Assembly (NCBI GenBank): GCA_026995265.1
Contig: JALWPC010000534.1
Span: 1 to 44,869, forward strand
DNA: 44,869 nucleotides
Origin: Paracoccaceae bacterium
GTDB lineage: Bacteria > Pseudomonadota > Alphaproteobacteria > Rhodobacterales > Rhodobacteraceae
Direction of reading: 5' to 3'
The position numbers and the translations under genes were made by a program. Under the pieces are notes generated by a model, which was not told the DNA's origin, searched no databases, and worked only from the letters and a program-made list of their open reading frames with translations. The stretch's first letter is position 1, and each line of letters opens with the position of its first letter. Of the stretch, positions 16,893 through 26,781 are shown piece after piece.

Positions 16893-18605
16893 ATGCCCCA
16901 CCACATCCCCCGCCCTGACTATGCCGCCATGTATGGCCCCACCACCGGAGACCGTATCCGCCTTGCCGATACCGACCTGATTATCGAGGTCGAGCGGGAC
17001 CTCACCACCTACGGCGAGGAGGTGAAATTCGGCGGGGGGAAGGTGATCCGTGACGGGATGGGGCAGTCGCAGGCCACGCGGGCCGAGGGGGCGGTGGATA
17101 CGGTGATCACCAATGCGCTGATTGTCGACCATGCGGGGATTTACAAGGCGGATGTCGGCCTGAAGGACGGGCGGATTGCGCGCATAGGCAAGGCGGGGAA
17201 CCCGGATACCCAGCCGAATGTGGACATCATTATCGGGCCTGGGACCGAGATTATCGCGGGCGAGGGGCGGATTTTGACGGCGGGGGGCTTTGACAGCCAC
17301 ATCCACTTCATCTGCCCGCAGCAGATCGAGGACGCGCTGCACTCGGGCCTCACCACCATGCTGGGCGGCGGCACGGGGCCGGCCCATGGCACCCTCGCAA
17401 CTACCTGCACCCCGGGGCCGTGGCATATCGGGCGGATGCTGCAAGCGGCGGACGCCTTCCCGATGAACCTCGCCTTTGCGGGCAAGGGGAATGCCTCGCT
17501 GCCCGCCGCGCTGGAGGAGCAGGTGCAGGCGGGGGCCTGTGCGCTGAAGCTGCACGAGGATTGGGGGACGACTCCGGCGGCGATTGACAACTGCCTGAGC
17601 GTGTCCGACGCTTGGGACGTTCAGGTGATGATCCACACCGATACCATCAACGAAAGCGGCTTTTTCGAGCACACCCGCAACGCGCTCAAGGGCCGCACCA
17701 TCCATGCCTTCCATACCGAGGGCGCGGGCGGCGGCCACGCACCGGACATCATCCGCATGTGCGGCGAGGATAACGTGATTCCCGCCTCCACCAACCCCAC
17801 CATGCCCTATACGGTCAACACGCTGGAGGAGCATCTGGATATGCTGATGGTCTGCCACCACCTCGATGCCGGCATCCCGGAAGACATCGCTTTTGCCGAA
17901 AGCCGGATCCGCCGCGAGACGATTGCCGCCGAGGATATTTTGCATGATATAGGCGCGTTCAGCATCATCGCCAGTGATTCACAGGCCATGGGGCGGGTGG
18001 GCGAGGTGATCATCCGCACGTGGCAAACGGCGGATAAGATGAAAAAACAGCGCGGGCGGTTGCCCGAGGAGGTGGGCGATAACGACAACCTTCGCGTGCG
18101 GCGCTATATTGCGAAATACACGATCAATCCGGCGATTGCGCAGGGGATGTCCAGGCATATCGGCAGCATTTCTGAAGGCAAACGCGCTGATCTGGTGTTC
18201 TGGAACCCTGCGTTTTTTGGCGTGAAACCGGAGATGGTGCTGCTGGGCGGCAGCATCGTAATGGCGCAAATGGGCGACCCGAATGCCAGCATCCCCACCC
18301 CGCAGCCGGTCTATTCCCGCCCGATGTTTGGCGCCTTCGGGCGCAACGTGGAGCACAGCGCGGTGGTGTTTACCAGCGCAGCGGCACAAGCCGATGGCAT
18401 TGCTGAAAAGCTGGGGCTGGCCAAGCAAACCGTGGCGGTGGAGAACACGCGCGGGGGCATTGGCAAGGCAGCCATGGTGCTGAATGATGCCACGCCGGAA
18501 ATCGAGGTGGACCCCGAAACCTACGAAGTGCGCGCCGACGGGGAGTTGCTGACCTGTGAGCCTGCCGAGGTGCTGCCCATGGCGCAGCGGTATTTTATGT
18601 TTTAG
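16893..18605 (+). CDS. ureC: Urease alpha subunit UreC
   Basis: Catalytic subunit (570 aa) of nickel urease. The dinickel site is complete: H136 and H138 in DSHIHFI, the carbamylated K219 in [11 protein letters not shown]248 in MIHTDT, H274 in HAFHTEG and D362 in ASDSQAMGR. The flap Cys321-His322 (VCHHLD) is intact. Numbering is two above the Klebsiella enzyme. AGGA precedes ATG 16893. All accessory genes needed for nickel insertion (ureD, E, F, G) are in the operon, but no nickel transporter is visible. Confidence 0.99.
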   Translation: MPHHIPRPDYAAMYGPTTGDRIRLADTDLIIEVERDLTTYGEEVKFGGGKVIRDGMGQSQATRAEGAVDTVITNALIVDHAGIYKADVGLKDGRIARIGKAGNPDTQPNVDIIIGPGTEIIAGEGRILTAGGFDSHIHFICPQQIEDALHSGLTTMLGGGTGPAHGTLATTCTPGPWHIGRMLQAADAFPMNLAFAGKGNASLPAALEEQVQAGACALKLHEDWGTTPAAIDNCLSVSDAWDVQVMIHTDTINESGFFEHTRNALKGRTIHAFHTEGAGGGHAPDIIRMCGEDNVIPASTNPTMPYTVNTLEEHLDMLMVCHHLDAGIPEDIAFAESRIRRETIAAEDILHDIGAFSIIASDSQAMGRVGEVIIRTWQTADKMKKQRGRLPEEVGDNDNLRVRRYIAKYTINPAIAQGMSRHIGSISEGKRADLVFWNPAFFGVKPEMVLLGGSIVMAQMGDPNASIPTPQPVYSRPMFGAFGRNVEHSAVVFTSAAAQADGIAEKLGLAKQTVAVENTRGGIGKAAMVLNDATPEIEVDPETYEVRADGELLTCEPAEVLPMAQRYFMF

Positions 18606-18614
18606 GAAGGCCCT

Positions 18615-19049
18615 ATGATCCGCGCCATCTCCGTCACACATTCCCATAGCTCCGAAAACACCGTCACCCTCAGCTATGACGACCGTTTCCTGCGCCGCAA
18701 GCTGCTGACCTCGGACCAAGGCGAGTCCTTCCTTGTGGACCTGCCCGAAACCGTGTCGCTCAACCATGGCGATGCTTTCAAGCTCGAAGATGGCCGCTTG
18801 GTTGGCGTCAGGCCCGCACAGGAGGACCTGCTGGAAATCAAAGGCGACCTCACCCGCCTTGCGTGGCATATCGGCAACCGCCACACCCCCTGCCAGATAG
18901 AGCCGCACCGGCTGCTGGTTCAGCGCGAGCATGTAATGCGTGATATGCTGGAAAAGCTCGGGGCGGAGCTGCGAGAGGTGACCGAGGCCTTCACCCCCGA
19001 GGGCGGGGCGTATGGGCATGGGCGCACCCATGGGCACAGCCATGGATAG
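18615..19049 (+). CDS. ureE: Urease accessory protein UreE (nickel chaperone)
   Basis: Nickel-binding metallochaperone (144 aa) that delivers Ni(II) to the UreDFG complex. The N-terminal domain holds DDRFLRRKLLT-type peptide-binding sequence. The C-terminal domain has LAWHIGNRHTPCQIE with the conserved metal His, then VMRDMLEKLGAE. The tail [10 protein letters not shown] is a short His-rich extension that should bind extra nickel. The 3' end overlaps the ureF start. Confidence 0.96.
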   Translation: MIRAISVTHSHSSENTVTLSYDDRFLRRKLLTSDQGESFLVDLPETVSLNHGDAFKLEDGRLVGVRPAQEDLLEIKGDLTRLAWHIGNRHTPCQIEPHRLLVQREHVMRDMLEKLGAELREVTEAFTPEGGAYGHGRTHGHSHG

Positions 19050-19677
19050 CGCCGCGCTGCATAAGCTCACCCAGTGGCTTTCACCCACCTATCCGGTGGG
19101 GGCGTTCAGCTATTCGCACGGGCTGGAATGGGCGATTTCAGCGGGGGACATTGCGGATGCCGCCACGCTTGAGGCATGGCTGCGAGACATCCTGACCCTT
19201 GGTAGCGGGCGCAATGACGCCATTCTGCTGGCCCATGCCTACCGCACCGATAGCCCCGCCGAAATCGCAGAGTTGGCAACGGCTTTGAACCCAAGTGCCG
19301 AGCGGCTGCTGGAAACAGAGGCCCAAGGGGCGGCGTTTGCCAAAACCACCCGCGCCATCTGGCCGGATGACCTGCCCGATATGCCCTACCCCGTGGCCGT
19401 CGGCACGGCGGCGCGCCAGCACGGGTTGCCGCTCGCAGAAACGCTCTCGCTTTACCTGCACGCCTTTGCCGCCAACCTTGTCTCTGCCGCCGTCCGCTTT
19501 TTGCCACTCGGGCAAACCGAAGGGCAGGCCGTGCTATGCGCCCTGTTTCCGACCATCGACACTATTGCAACCGAAGCCCTGACCGCCACGCTGGATGATC
19601 TCGGCGGCTGCGCCTTTCGCGCCGACATGGCCTCCATGCATCACGAGACCCTCAAAACAAGGATTTTTCGCTCATGA
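19042..19677 (+). CDS. ureF: Urease accessory protein UreF
   Basis: All-helical accessory protein (211 aa) that links UreG to UreD and acts in urease activation. It has the family start [21 protein letters not shown] and later [13 protein letters not shown]. In-frame ATGs occur at 19012, 19018, 19030 and 19042. I use 19042 (MDSAALHKL) because homology begins there and the overlap with ureE shrinks to eight bases; the upstream ones lie within the ureE His-rich tail. The stop overlaps ureG (ATGA). Confidence 0.94.
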   Translation: MDSAALHKLTQWLSPTYPVGAFSYSHGLEWAISAGDIADAATLEAWLRDILTLGSGRNDAILLAHAYRTDSPAEIAELATALNPSAERLLETEAQGAAFAKTTRAIWPDDLPDMPYPVAVGTAARQHGLPLAETLSLYLHAFAANLVSAAVRFLPLGQTEGQAVLCALFPTIDTIATEALTATLDDLGGCAFRADMASMHHETLKTRIFRS

Positions 19678-20285
19678 CCTCCCCGAACGGCCCCCTGCGC
19701 GTGGGCATTGGCGGCCCTGTGGGCGCCGGAAAAACCTCGCTCACCGAGGCGCTGTGCAAAGCCATGCGGGATGACTACTCGCTCGCGGTGATCACCAATG
19801 ATATTTACACAAGCGAAGATGCGGAATACCTGATGCGGGCGCAGGCCCTGCCGCTGGCGCGTATCATGGGGGTCGAAACCGGCGGTTGCCCACACACGGC
19901 CATCCGCGAAGATGCATCGATCAACCTCGCCGCCATTGACCAGCTCACCCAAAAATTCCCTGATCTGGACGTGATTTTTATCGAAAGCGGCGGCGATAAC
20001 CTCTCGGCGACCTTCTCGCCCGAGCTGGCCGACCTGACGATTTATGTGATCGACGTGGCCGCCGGCGAGGAAATTCCGCGCAAGGGTGGCCCCGCCATTA
20101 CCCGCTCCGATCTGCTGGTGATCAACAAAACCGACCTCGCCCCCCATGTGGGCGCGTCGCTTGAGGTTATGGCGCGCGACAGCGAGCGCATGCGCCGGAG
20201 CAAACCCTTTGTGTTTTGCCAGGTGAAGGCGGGCAAGGGCACCGATACGGTTGTGGATTTCATCAAAAAACACGGGGGGCTGTAA
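19674..20285 (+). CDS. ureG: Urease accessory GTPase UreG
   Basis: SIMIBI-class GTPase (203 aa) whose GTP hydrolysis drives nickel delivery to urease. P-loop GGPVGAGKT (13-21), the metal-binding CPH in [20 protein letters not shown], and guanine-recognition NKTDLA are all present. The start is coupled to ureF by ATGA. It is the last gene of the operon; 34 bp separate it from the converging CoA-transferase gene, with no clear terminator. Confidence 0.98.
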   Translation: MTSPNGPLRVGIGGPVGAGKTSLTEALCKAMRDDYSLAVITNDIYTSEDAEYLMRAQALPLARIMGVETGGCPHTAIREDASINLAAIDQLTQKFPDLDVIFIESGGDNLSATFSPELADLTIYVIDVAAGEEIPRKGGPAITRSDLLVINKTDLAPHVGASLEVMARDSERMRRSKPFVFCQVKAGKGTDTVVDFIKKHGGL

Positions 20286-20319
20286 GCGCTCGAACCCGCT
20301 GGCGGAGCACCCGTTTTTC

Positions 20320-21507
20320 CTAACCTTCCCCCAGCCAATCCTTCAGCACTTCATCCGTATCCGCGCCACAGAGCGGTGGCGCGTGCCTGTAGGTCACCGG
20401 CGTTGCAGAGAATTTCACCGGATTGCCGATCAGCTTTACAGGGCTGTGGGGGTGGTCCATTTCCACCACCATCTCCCGCGCCGCCACTTGCGGGCTGGCA
20501 AACACTTCTGAAAGGTCGTTCACCTCGCCGCATGGCACATTATTGGCCTTCATCGCAGCGAGCATCTCCTGCTTGCCTCGCGTGGCAAACAGCGCCTCCA
20601 GCTTGGGCAACAGCAGCTCGCGGTTCTCTATCCGCTTGATATTGGTGGCAAAATCCACGTTTTCCGCCATTTCCGGCACGCCGAGAATCTCGCACAACCG
20701 CCCAAACTGGCTGTCGTTCCCCACCGCCACAATCACATGGCCATCCTTGGCGGCAAATACCTGATAGGGCACAATATTCGGGTGGCCATTGCCCCGCCGC
20801 TCGGGCACCTCGCCCGACTGCAAATAATTGGTGCCCTCATTGATCAGCCACGCGATCTGGCTATCCACCAATGCCACGTCGATATACTGCCCCTCGCCGG
20901 TCACATCCCTGTGCCGCAGCGCCGCCAGCACCGCCGTGGCCGCATACATGCCGCACATTACGTCGGCAATCCCCACCCCCACCTTCATCGGTGGACCGTC
21001 CGGCGCGCCGGTCAGGCTCATAATGCCGCCATAACCCTGCGCCATCAGGTCATAGCCCGGCAGGTGCGCATTTGGCCCCGTCTGCCCGAAGCCGGTGATC
21101 GAGCAATAAATGATCTTCGGGTTTACCGCTTTAATCGCCTCATAATCCAGCCCGTATTTCTTCAGTCCGCCGAGCTTGTAGTTTTCCACCAGCACATCGG
21201 CCTTGGCCGCCAGCGCCTTGATCAGCGCCGCCCCTTCCGCCGTGGCAATATCCACCGCCACCGAGCGCTTGTTGCGGTTGGCAGACAGGTAATAGGCGCT
21301 CTCGAATGTGTCGTTGCCGTCGGCGTCCTTCACATAGGGAGGCCCCCATTTGCGGGTATCATCCCCCGCGCCGGGCCGCTCGATCTTCACCACATCGGCC
21401 CCGTAATCGCCCAAAAGCTGGGTGCTGCTCGGCCCCGCCAGAATGCGCGACATATCCAGCACCTTCACCCCCGCCAGCGGACCGGGCCTTTCGGAACTGT
21501 TCGCCAT
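20320..21507 (-). CDS. Family III CoA-transferase (CaiB/BaiF/Frc type)
   Basis: Cytoplasmic CoA-transferase (395 aa) that moves CoA between carboxylic acids. The start GPLAGVKVLDMSRILAGPS, SANRNKRSVAVDI, and LVENYKLGGL are typical. GPNAHLPGYDLMAQGYGG contains the aspartate that forms the acyl anhydride in formyl-CoA transferase. I chose ATG 21507 (MANSSERP) because AGGAGGCAAGG lies just upstream; the open frame continues to 21735 but that part does not look coding. It diverges from the thioredoxin gene, with the 11-bp repeat element between them. The substrate pair is unknown. Confidence 0.88.
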   Translation of the reverse strand: MANSSERPGPLAGVKVLDMSRILAGPSSTQLLGDYGADVVKIERPGAGDDTRKWGPPYVKDADGNDTFESAYYLSANRNKRSVAVDIATAEGAALIKALAAKADVLVENYKLGGLKKYGLDYEAIKAVNPKIIYCSITGFGQTGPNAHLPGYDLMAQGYGGIMSLTGAPDGPPMKVGVGIADVMCGMYAATAVLAALRHRDVTGEGQYIDVALVDSQIAWLINEGTNYLQSGEVPERRGNGHPNIVPYQVFAAKDGHVIVAVGNDSQFGRLCEILGVPEMAENVDFATNIKRIENRELLLPKLEALFATRGKQEMLAAMKANNVPCGEVNDLSEVFASPQVAAREMVVEMDHPHSPVKLIGNPVKFSATPVTYRHAPPLCGADTDEVLKDWLGEG

Positions 21508-21643
21508 GCACCTTGCCTCCTGAATCTTGCTTGCCGCCACCCCGCGGCCCCTGCCCGCAGCATAGGCCCAAGCCCCGCCTGCCGCAAGCGGCCCACACCC
21601 GTTTTCACACGGATCATAAAAGGTTAACGTAGCCGCGCACGCC

Positions 21644-21687
21644 GGATGTCCGACGGATGTCCTACAAAAGTCCGACAGATGTCCGCA
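21644..21687 (-). repeat. Array of four 11-bp units, copy 1
   Basis: Read on the minus strand the units are TGCGGACATCT, GTCGGACTTTT, GTAGGACATCC and GTCGGACATCC. The 11-bp period is one helical turn. A related four-unit array in the same unit order lies at 31578-31621 on the plus strand. Inverted octamers GGTTAACG (21622-21629) and CGTTAACC (21703-21710) flank it. It is in the divergent region between the CoA-transferase and thioredoxin genes and may be an operator array. Confidence 0.65.
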
Positions 21688-21688
21688 T

Positions 21689-21703
21689 GGGGGTTTTGCC
21701 CCC
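21689..21703. repeat. Small GC hairpin beside the 11-bp array
   Basis: GGGGG (21689-21693) and CCCCC (21699-21703) enclose TTTTG. Its role is unclear. It directly abuts the 11-bp units upstream of the thioredoxin gene. Confidence 0.35.
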
Positions 21704-21771
21704 GTTAACCCTTGAATTCCGCCGCCGCGCATCAATATATGCAGTAACTCGAATATTTCCGGAGCCAGATC

Positions 21772-22203
21772 ATGTCTGCCAAAAACCTCACCTGCCTATC
21801 TTGCGGCACCGTAAACCGCGTGCCCGAAGAGCGCCTCTCATCCAAGCCCAAATGCGGCACCTGCGGCCAACCGCTCAACCAGCCCAAAGTCACCGAAATC
21901 GACGCCGCCACCCTCACCAAAGCCAGCAAGCGCGACCAGCTCCCGCTGGTGGTGGATTTCTGGGCCCCGTGGTGCGGCCCCTGCCGGATGATGGCACCGG
22001 AATTTTCCAAAGCCGCCACCCGGCTTGGCACGGCAGTGCGCTTTGCCAAGATCAACACAGAAGAGTTTCCTGCCGTCTCCCGGCGTCATAATATCCGCGG
22101 CATCCCAACCATGGCCCTGTTTAAAAACGGCAAAGAGGTCGCCCGCCAATCCGGTGCGCTTCGCGCCGACCAGATCAAGGCATGGGTAGAAAGCCACAGC
22201 TAA
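21772..22203 (+). CDS. trxC: Thioredoxin 2 (TrxC), zinc-finger thioredoxin
   Basis: Cytoplasmic disulfide reductase (143 aa). An N-terminal zinc ribbon has C8-x2-C11 and C28-x2-C31. The thioredoxin fold follows with active site WCGPC (67-71), FAKINTEE and the cis-proline in GIPTMALFKNG. The size and architecture match E. coli TrxC, which is oxidative-stress induced. It is monocistronic; the repeat array about 85 bp upstream is the only visible regulatory candidate. A GGAG precedes the start. Confidence 0.94.
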   Translation: MSAKNLTCLSCGTVNRVPEERLSSKPKCGTCGQPLNQPKVTEIDAATLTKASKRDQLPLVVDFWAPWCGPCRMMAPEFSKAATRLGTAVRFAKINTEEFPAVSRRHNIRGIPTMALFKNGKEVARQSGALRADQIKAWVESHS

Positions 22204-22230
22204 TTCCAAATTGGTCAAATATCCCGGGGG

Positions 22231-22260
22231 GCTGCCAGCGGCAGCGGGGGCAGCGCCCCC
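22231..22260. terminator. Paired hairpins between convergent trxC and smc
   Basis: Two consecutive stems: GCTGCC-AGC-GGCAGC (22231-22245) and GGGGGC-AGC-GCCCCC (22246-22260). They fill the gap between the two stop codons and probably separate the two transcription units, although no T run follows. Confidence 0.5.
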
Positions 22261-22262
22261 TC

Positions 22263-25200
22263 CTAGCCCTCGACCATCTCTTCGGCCTGCCGCAGATCCA
22301 CCGATACCAGTTGCGACACGCCTTTTTCCCCCATTGTCACCCCGAATAGCCGCTCCATCCGGCTCATGGTCACCGCGTGGTGGGTGATGATCAGAAAGCG
22401 GGTGCTGGTCTGGGTGGTCATTTCGTCCAGCAGGTCGCAAAAGCGGGTGACGTTGGCATCGTCCAGTGGCGCATCGACCTCGTCGAGCACGCAAATCGGG
22501 CTGGGGTTGGCCAGAAACACCGCGAAAATCAGCGACATCGCGGTCAGGGTTTGCTCGCCGCCCGAGAGCAGCGAGAGCGTCGAGAGCTTCTTGCCCGGCG
22601 GTTGGCACATAATCTCCAGCCCCGCCTCAAGCGGGTCATCAGATTCCACCAGCACCAGCTTGGCCGCGCCACCGCCAAACAGGTGTTTGAACAGCATTTC
22701 GAAATTCCTGTTCACGGTTTCAAACGCCGCCAGCAGCCGTTCGCGCCCTTCCGCGTTCAGGTTGGCGATCCCGTGCCGGAGCTTGGCCACCGCCGCCTCG
22801 AGGTCCTGCTTTTCCGCCTGTAGCGAGGCCAGTTCCTCCTGCACGGCTTTGGCGTCTTCCTCGGCGCGCAGGTTCACCGCGCCCAGCGCGTCCCGCTGCC
22901 GCCTGAGCCGCGTCACATCGGCCTCGATCACCCCGGATTCCGGCATCTTGTCAGGGTCCGCCTCCAGCGTGTCCAGCAGCACTTGCGGGGCGACGCCGGT
23001 TTCCTCGAGCACCCGCTCGGCGGCCAGCGCCACCCGCTCACCCGCCGCCTCGCTCAGGGCCTCGGCCCGGGCTCTTTCCTCGCGGGCCTCCGACGCGGCG
23101 CGCTCCGCCAGCCGCTCGCCCGCCTCGGCCTCCCGAAGCGCCGCTTCCCCCTCCGCGAGCAGGTCCGCCGCCCGTTTGCGGCGCGCCTCGGCCTTGTCGA
23201 GTGCCGTGGACATCTCCTGACGGCGGGTCACGATCTCCGCCGGCGCCGCCTTGGCCTGTTTCAGCTCCCGCTGGCTGGCCTCGATGCGCCCGGCCAGTTC
23301 CTGAAGGTGGCGCCCGGCATTCTCCAGCCGCCGCGCCCAGTTGCCCTTTTCCTTCTCGATCTCGCGCAGGCGGCGCACCCGCGCCTCGGCCTCACGGCGC
23401 AGATCGTCGGCGATCGAGCGCTTGGTCATCATGGTGAGCCGCGCCGCTTCCACCCGAAGCTTGTGGCGCTCCAGCGCCTCCCGCGCCGCCTCAAGGTCGC
23501 CCAGCCCGGCCACGCCGTCCTTGGCCTCCTTCAGGCCCGCCCGCGCCGCTGCCGCATCCTCTGCCCGCCGCTTCAGGGCCTGTGTCAGGCTTTCCAGCCG
23601 CGCCCCGAGGCTGTCCGCCTCCGCCCGCGCCCTGGACACCGCCCGCACCGCCGCCGTCGCCGCCTCGTCGGCCCGCCGCCGCGCCACCCGCGCCGCCTGC
23701 TCCTCGGCCTGCGCCGCCTCCATCAGCGCCTTGGCAGACCCATGCGCTGCCCGCGCCTTATCCGCCAGCCCCTGCGCTTCCAGAGCCGCCGCTTCCAGCT
23801 CCGCCAGCCGGTTTTTCCGCTGCAAGCGCAGGGCTGCTTCCGAGGGCGCATCCTCGGCCCCGGCGCGGAACCCGTCCCAGCGCCACAGGTCCCCCTCGAC
23901 TGAAACCAGCCGCTGCCCCGGCAAAAGCTGCCCTTGCAACCGCGCCCCCTCGGCGCGCGCCACCACGCCGACCATGTGCAGCCGCCGCGCGAGCGCGTCG
24001 GGTGCCACTACGTATGACGCCAGACGCGCGGCGCCCGCGGGCAGGGGGGGCACATCTTTCAGGGGCTCATAGGTGACCCAGCCCGACGCCGCATCCGCGC
24101 CCACCTCCGGCGCTTTCAAATCATCCGCCAGCGCCGCGCCCAGCGCCGCCTCATAGCCCTTTTCGGCCCGCACTTTGTCCAGAATCTGCGCCCCTTCGCC
24201 CTGGTCCCGTGCGATCAGCCGTTGCAGCGCCGCCAGCTCGCCCTCATGGGCCCTGGCCTCGCCATCGGCGGCGCTCAGGGCCACGCGGGCCTCGCCTTCC
24301 ACCCGTTGCGCCTCGGCGCGGCGGGTTTCGGCATCCAACAGCGCGGCCTCTGCCGCTTCCGCCTCCGCCGCCGTGGCCACCTGCGCCGCTTCTACCGTGG
24401 CCACCTGCGCCGTGGCTTCCTCAAAGGCCGCTATCGCCTCAACTTCAGCCGCCCGCGCCGATTCGATCTCGCCATCCAGCTTTTCCACCAGCCCTCGCGC
24501 GTCCTCCAGCCGCCGCTTGGCGGACTGGTGCCGCGCCGCCAGCCGCGCCGCGTCCTCGGAAAGCTGGTCCGCTTCGGCCTCGACCGCCTGCAGGCTCTGC
24601 GCCGCCTCGCTGGCGGCCAGCTTGGCTTCGGCCAGCTTGCCCTCATGCCCCGCGCCTGCCTTGTCCAGCGCCTCGGCCTCCCAATCGAGCCGCGCCACGG
24701 TCTCGCCCGCATCCTTGTTCAGCGCCGCCTCGCGCTCGGCGTCCTTTTCCAGTTGCACGATCCGCGCCTCGAGGTCGGCAATCACCTGAAGCGCCCGCGC
24801 CTCCTGCTCGGCCAGCGCCGCCTGCTCCACCTGCAGCCGCTGCAACACCGCGCCCGCAATCGCCTCCTCCTCGCGCAGGGGCGGCACCTTGCCCTCGGCC
24901 GCTTCCCGCGCCTTCATCGCCGCCAGCGCCCGCCCCTGCGCGCCCGCCGCCGCCTTGCCGGCCTCGCCCAGCGCCCCTTCGGCCGCCAGCCGCTCCACGT
25001 CTGCCTCGCGCCAACGGCGATACAAAAGCAGCCCCTCGGCGCGCCGCAGCTCATCGGCAATGGTGCGATACCGCGCCGCCTGCCGCGCCTGCCGCTCCAG
25101 TGTGCGCAACTGCGCCTCCAATTGCTCCAGCACGTCCTCGACCCGCACAAGGTTGCTCTCGGTGCCGTTCAGCTTCAGCTCGGCCTCGTGGCGGCGCTTA

Positions 25201-25721
25201 TAAAGCCCCGAGATTCCCGCCGCCTCTTCCAGCACCCGCCGCCGTGCCTTGGGCTTGGCGTTGATCAGCTCGGCGATTTGCCCCTGACGCACCAGCGCGG
25301 GCGAATGCGCCCCTGTCGAGGCATCGGCAAACAGCATCTGCACATCCCGCGCGCGGCAGTCCTTGCCATTCACCTTATAGGCCGAGCCCGCATCCCGGGT
25401 GATCCGCCGCACGATCTCCAGCGTGTCCTCGGTGTTGAACGCCGCCGGGGCCAGCCGCGCGCGGTTGTCGATCGTCAGCGTCACCTCGGCATAATTGCGG
25501 GCCGGGCGGGTGTCGGCACCTGCGAAAATCACATCTTCCATGCCGCCGCCGCGCATGGCGCTGGCGCGGTTTTCGCCCATCACCCACCGGAGGGCCTCCA
25601 GCAGGTTGGACTTCCCGCAGCCATTCGGCCCCACTACGCCCGTCAGCCCCGGCCGAATCACCAGTTCTGTCGGGTCCACAAAGCTTTTGAACCCCAGTAA
25701 TCTGAGCTTGCTGAACTGCAC
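22263..25721 (-). CDS. smc: Chromosome segregation protein SMC
   Basis: Structural maintenance of chromosomes ATPase (about 1152 aa) that condenses and segregates DNA with ScpAB. Order: N-terminal ATPase with Walker A GPNGCGKSN, a long Ala/Glu/Arg-rich coiled coil, a hinge near the middle (GYEAALGAALADDL), a second coiled coil, and the C-terminal ATPase with LSGGEQTLTAMSL and Walker B ICVLDEVDAPLDD. Homology begins at QFSKLRLLGFKSFV, so I favour a GTG start at 25721 with GGAG twelve bases ahead. ATG 25748 is the alternative, and the frame is open to 25820. No scpA or scpB is nearby. Confidence 0.95.
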   Translation of the reverse strand: MQFSKLRLLGFKSFVDPTELVIRPGLTGVVGPNGCGKSNLLEALRWVMGENRASAMRGGGMEDVIFAGADTRPARNYAEVTLTIDNRARLAPAAFNTEDTLEIVRRITRDAGSAYKVNGKDCRARDVQMLFADASTGAHSPALVRQGQIAELINAKPKARRRVLEEAAGISGLYKRRHEAELKLNGTESNLVRVEDVLEQLEAQLRTLERQARQAARYRTIADELRRAEGLLLYRRWREADVERLAAEGALGEAGKAAAGAQGRALAAMKAREAAEGKVPPLREEEAIAGAVLQRLQVEQAALAEQEARALQVIADLEARIVQLEKDAEREAALNKDAGETVARLDWEAEALDKAGAGHEGKLAEAKLAASEAAQSLQAVEAEADQLSEDAARLAARHQSAKRRLEDARGLVEKLDGEIESARAAEVEAIAAFEEATAQVATVEAAQVATAAEAEAAEAALLDAETRRAEAQRVEGEARVALSAADGEARAHEGELAALQRLIARDQGEGAQILDKVRAEKGYEAALGAALADDLKAPEVGADAASGWVTYEPLKDVPPLPAGAARLASYVVAPDALARRLHMVGVVARAEGARLQGQLLPGQRLVSVEGDLWRWDGFRAGAEDAPSEAALRLQRKNRLAELEAAALEAQGLADKARAAHGSAKALMEAAQAEEQAARVARRRADEAATAAVRAVSRARAEADSLGARLESLTQALKRRAEDAAAARAGLKEAKDGVAGLGDLEAAREALERHKLRVEAARLTMMTKRSIADDLRREAEARVRRLREIEKEKGNWARRLENAGRHLQELAGRIEASQRELKQAKAAPAEIVTRRQEMSTALDKAEARRKRAADLLAEGEAALREAEAGERLAERAASEAREERARAEALSEAAGERVALAAERVLEETGVAPQVLLDTLEADPDKMPESGVIEADVTRLRRQRDALGAVNLRAEEDAKAVQEELASLQAEKQDLEAAVAKLRHGIANLNAEGRERLLAAFETVNRNFEMLFKHLFGGGAAKLVLVESDDPLEAGLEIMCQPPGKKLSTLSLLSGGEQTLTAMSLIFAVFLANPSPICVLDEVDAPLDDANVTRFCDLLDEMTTQTSTRFLIITHHAVTMSRMERLFGVTMGEKGVSQLVSVDLRQAEEMVEG

Positions 25722-25878
25722 GGTTTCGCGAATCTCCAAAAGTCCCATAAGATTCCGCGCTGGCGGCGCGGAGTCAAGCAAATCTACCGAATATTGCGGC
25801 ATAGTGGCACTTATCCACAAGATGTCGTTGCGTTATGGCGCAGTTTTGCCCATCATCGGGCCAAAAGGGGAATTGAAT

Positions 25879-26406
25879 ATGAAACTGCTTGGCATATCCG
25901 GATCGCTGCGCGCGGGCTCTTACAACACCATGCTGCTGGCCGAGGCCGCACGGGTTTTCGCGCCCCGTGAATACCGGCTGGCCAATCTCGACCTGCCACT
26001 GTTCAACGAGGACATTGCCGATAAACCCGCCAGCGTGCTCAAGCTCCACGCCGATATTCTGGCCGCCGATGCGGTGATCATCGCCACGCCGGAATACAAC
26101 AAGAACCTCTCGGGCGTGCTGAAAAACGCGCTCGACTGGGTGAGCATGGTGCGCCCCAATGCCTGGGAGGGCAAACCGGTGGCCATCATGTCGGCGGCGG
26201 CGGGGGTCACCGGCGGGGTGCGGGCGCAATACTCCCTGCGCCACTGCATGACCCCGTTCAACCCCCGCATTTTGCAGGCTCCCGAGGTGATGGTGGGCAA
26301 TGCCGCCGAGGCTTTTGACGATCACGGAAAGCTTACAGACACGCGCACCCTCGGGCTGCTGGGCGAGCAAATGGATGCCCTCAAGAACGAGGTGTCGCCC
26401 CGCTGA
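25879..26406 (+). CDS. NADPH-dependent FMN reductase family protein
   Basis: Flavodoxin-fold reductase (175 aa) that transfers electrons from NAD(P)H to flavin, quinone or azo substrates. GISGSLRAGSYNTMLL is the FMN-phosphate loop. TPEYNKNLSGVLKNALDWVS is the family signature (PEYN). ATG 25879 has AGGGG eight bases upstream and begins the fold; the frame is open upstream, but that part overlaps smc. It diverges from smc. Related proteins include ChrR and ArsH-like reductases; the substrate is not determinable here. Confidence 0.9.
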   Translation: MKLLGISGSLRAGSYNTMLLAEAARVFAPREYRLANLDLPLFNEDIADKPASVLKLHADILAADAVIIATPEYNKNLSGVLKNALDWVSMVRPNAWEGKPVAIMSAAAGVTGGVRAQYSLRHCMTPFNPRILQAPEVMVGNAAEAFDDHGKLTDTRTLGLLGEQMDALKNEVSPR

Positions 26407-26466
26407 CTTGGCGAAAACCTTAAAAAATGGTAAACTCCCTGTTGTAACAAGTTTGGGAGATACCTG

Positions 26467-26781
26467 ATGCGTTCTGTTTTTACCCTTGGCGCGGCCGCAT
26501 TTCTGGCCGCCTGTTCCATGAGTTCAACCCCCGTCGGCGGGGATTGCACCACCCGTGCCAATACCGAACTCATGGCGCTGAAATCGGCGATCGAAGCCGC
26601 AGAAACCAACCTCGCCCGCGGATACGCGATTGAGCGCCGTATTGATGAAGCCACAGGCACGACGATCGAGGCGCACGCGCCCATCAACCGCGCCGAAGAA
26701 CAGGCGAAACTGGCCAGCCTGAACGCGCGCCTGCCGGATGTTCAGGCCCGTGCAGCGGCAGCGGTGGCGCAATGCGGCTAA
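26467..26781 (+). CDS. Small predicted lipoprotein
   Basis: 104 aa with a lipoprotein signal: basic MRS, hydrophobic core and lipobox LAAC at about residues 13-16, so it should be acylated and anchored in an envelope membrane. The rest is a helical, coiled-coil-prone segment (AIEAAETNLARGYAIERR; EEQAKLASLNARLPDVQARAAAA) and ends in a second Cys. I do not recognise a family. GGGAGA precedes the ATG. Its stop shares bases with the stop of the converging helicase gene (CTAA at 26778-26781). Confidence 0.8.
   Translation: MRSVFTLGAAAFLAACSMSSTPVGGDCTTRANTELMALKSAIEAAETNLARGYAIERRIDEATGTTIEAHAPINRAEEQAKLASLNARLPDVQARAAAAVAQCG

Noticed and set aside
19012-19041. Longer UreF starting in the ureE His-rich tail
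   Set aside because: The added residues MGMGAPMGTA simply mirror the His-tail DNA of ureE; homologous UreF proteins start near [10 protein letters not shown].
21508-21735. N-terminal extension of the CoA-transferase to 21735
   Set aside because: The extra 76 residues are Cys/Gly-rich without family similarity and cover the 11-bp array; a good ribosome site precedes ATG 21507.
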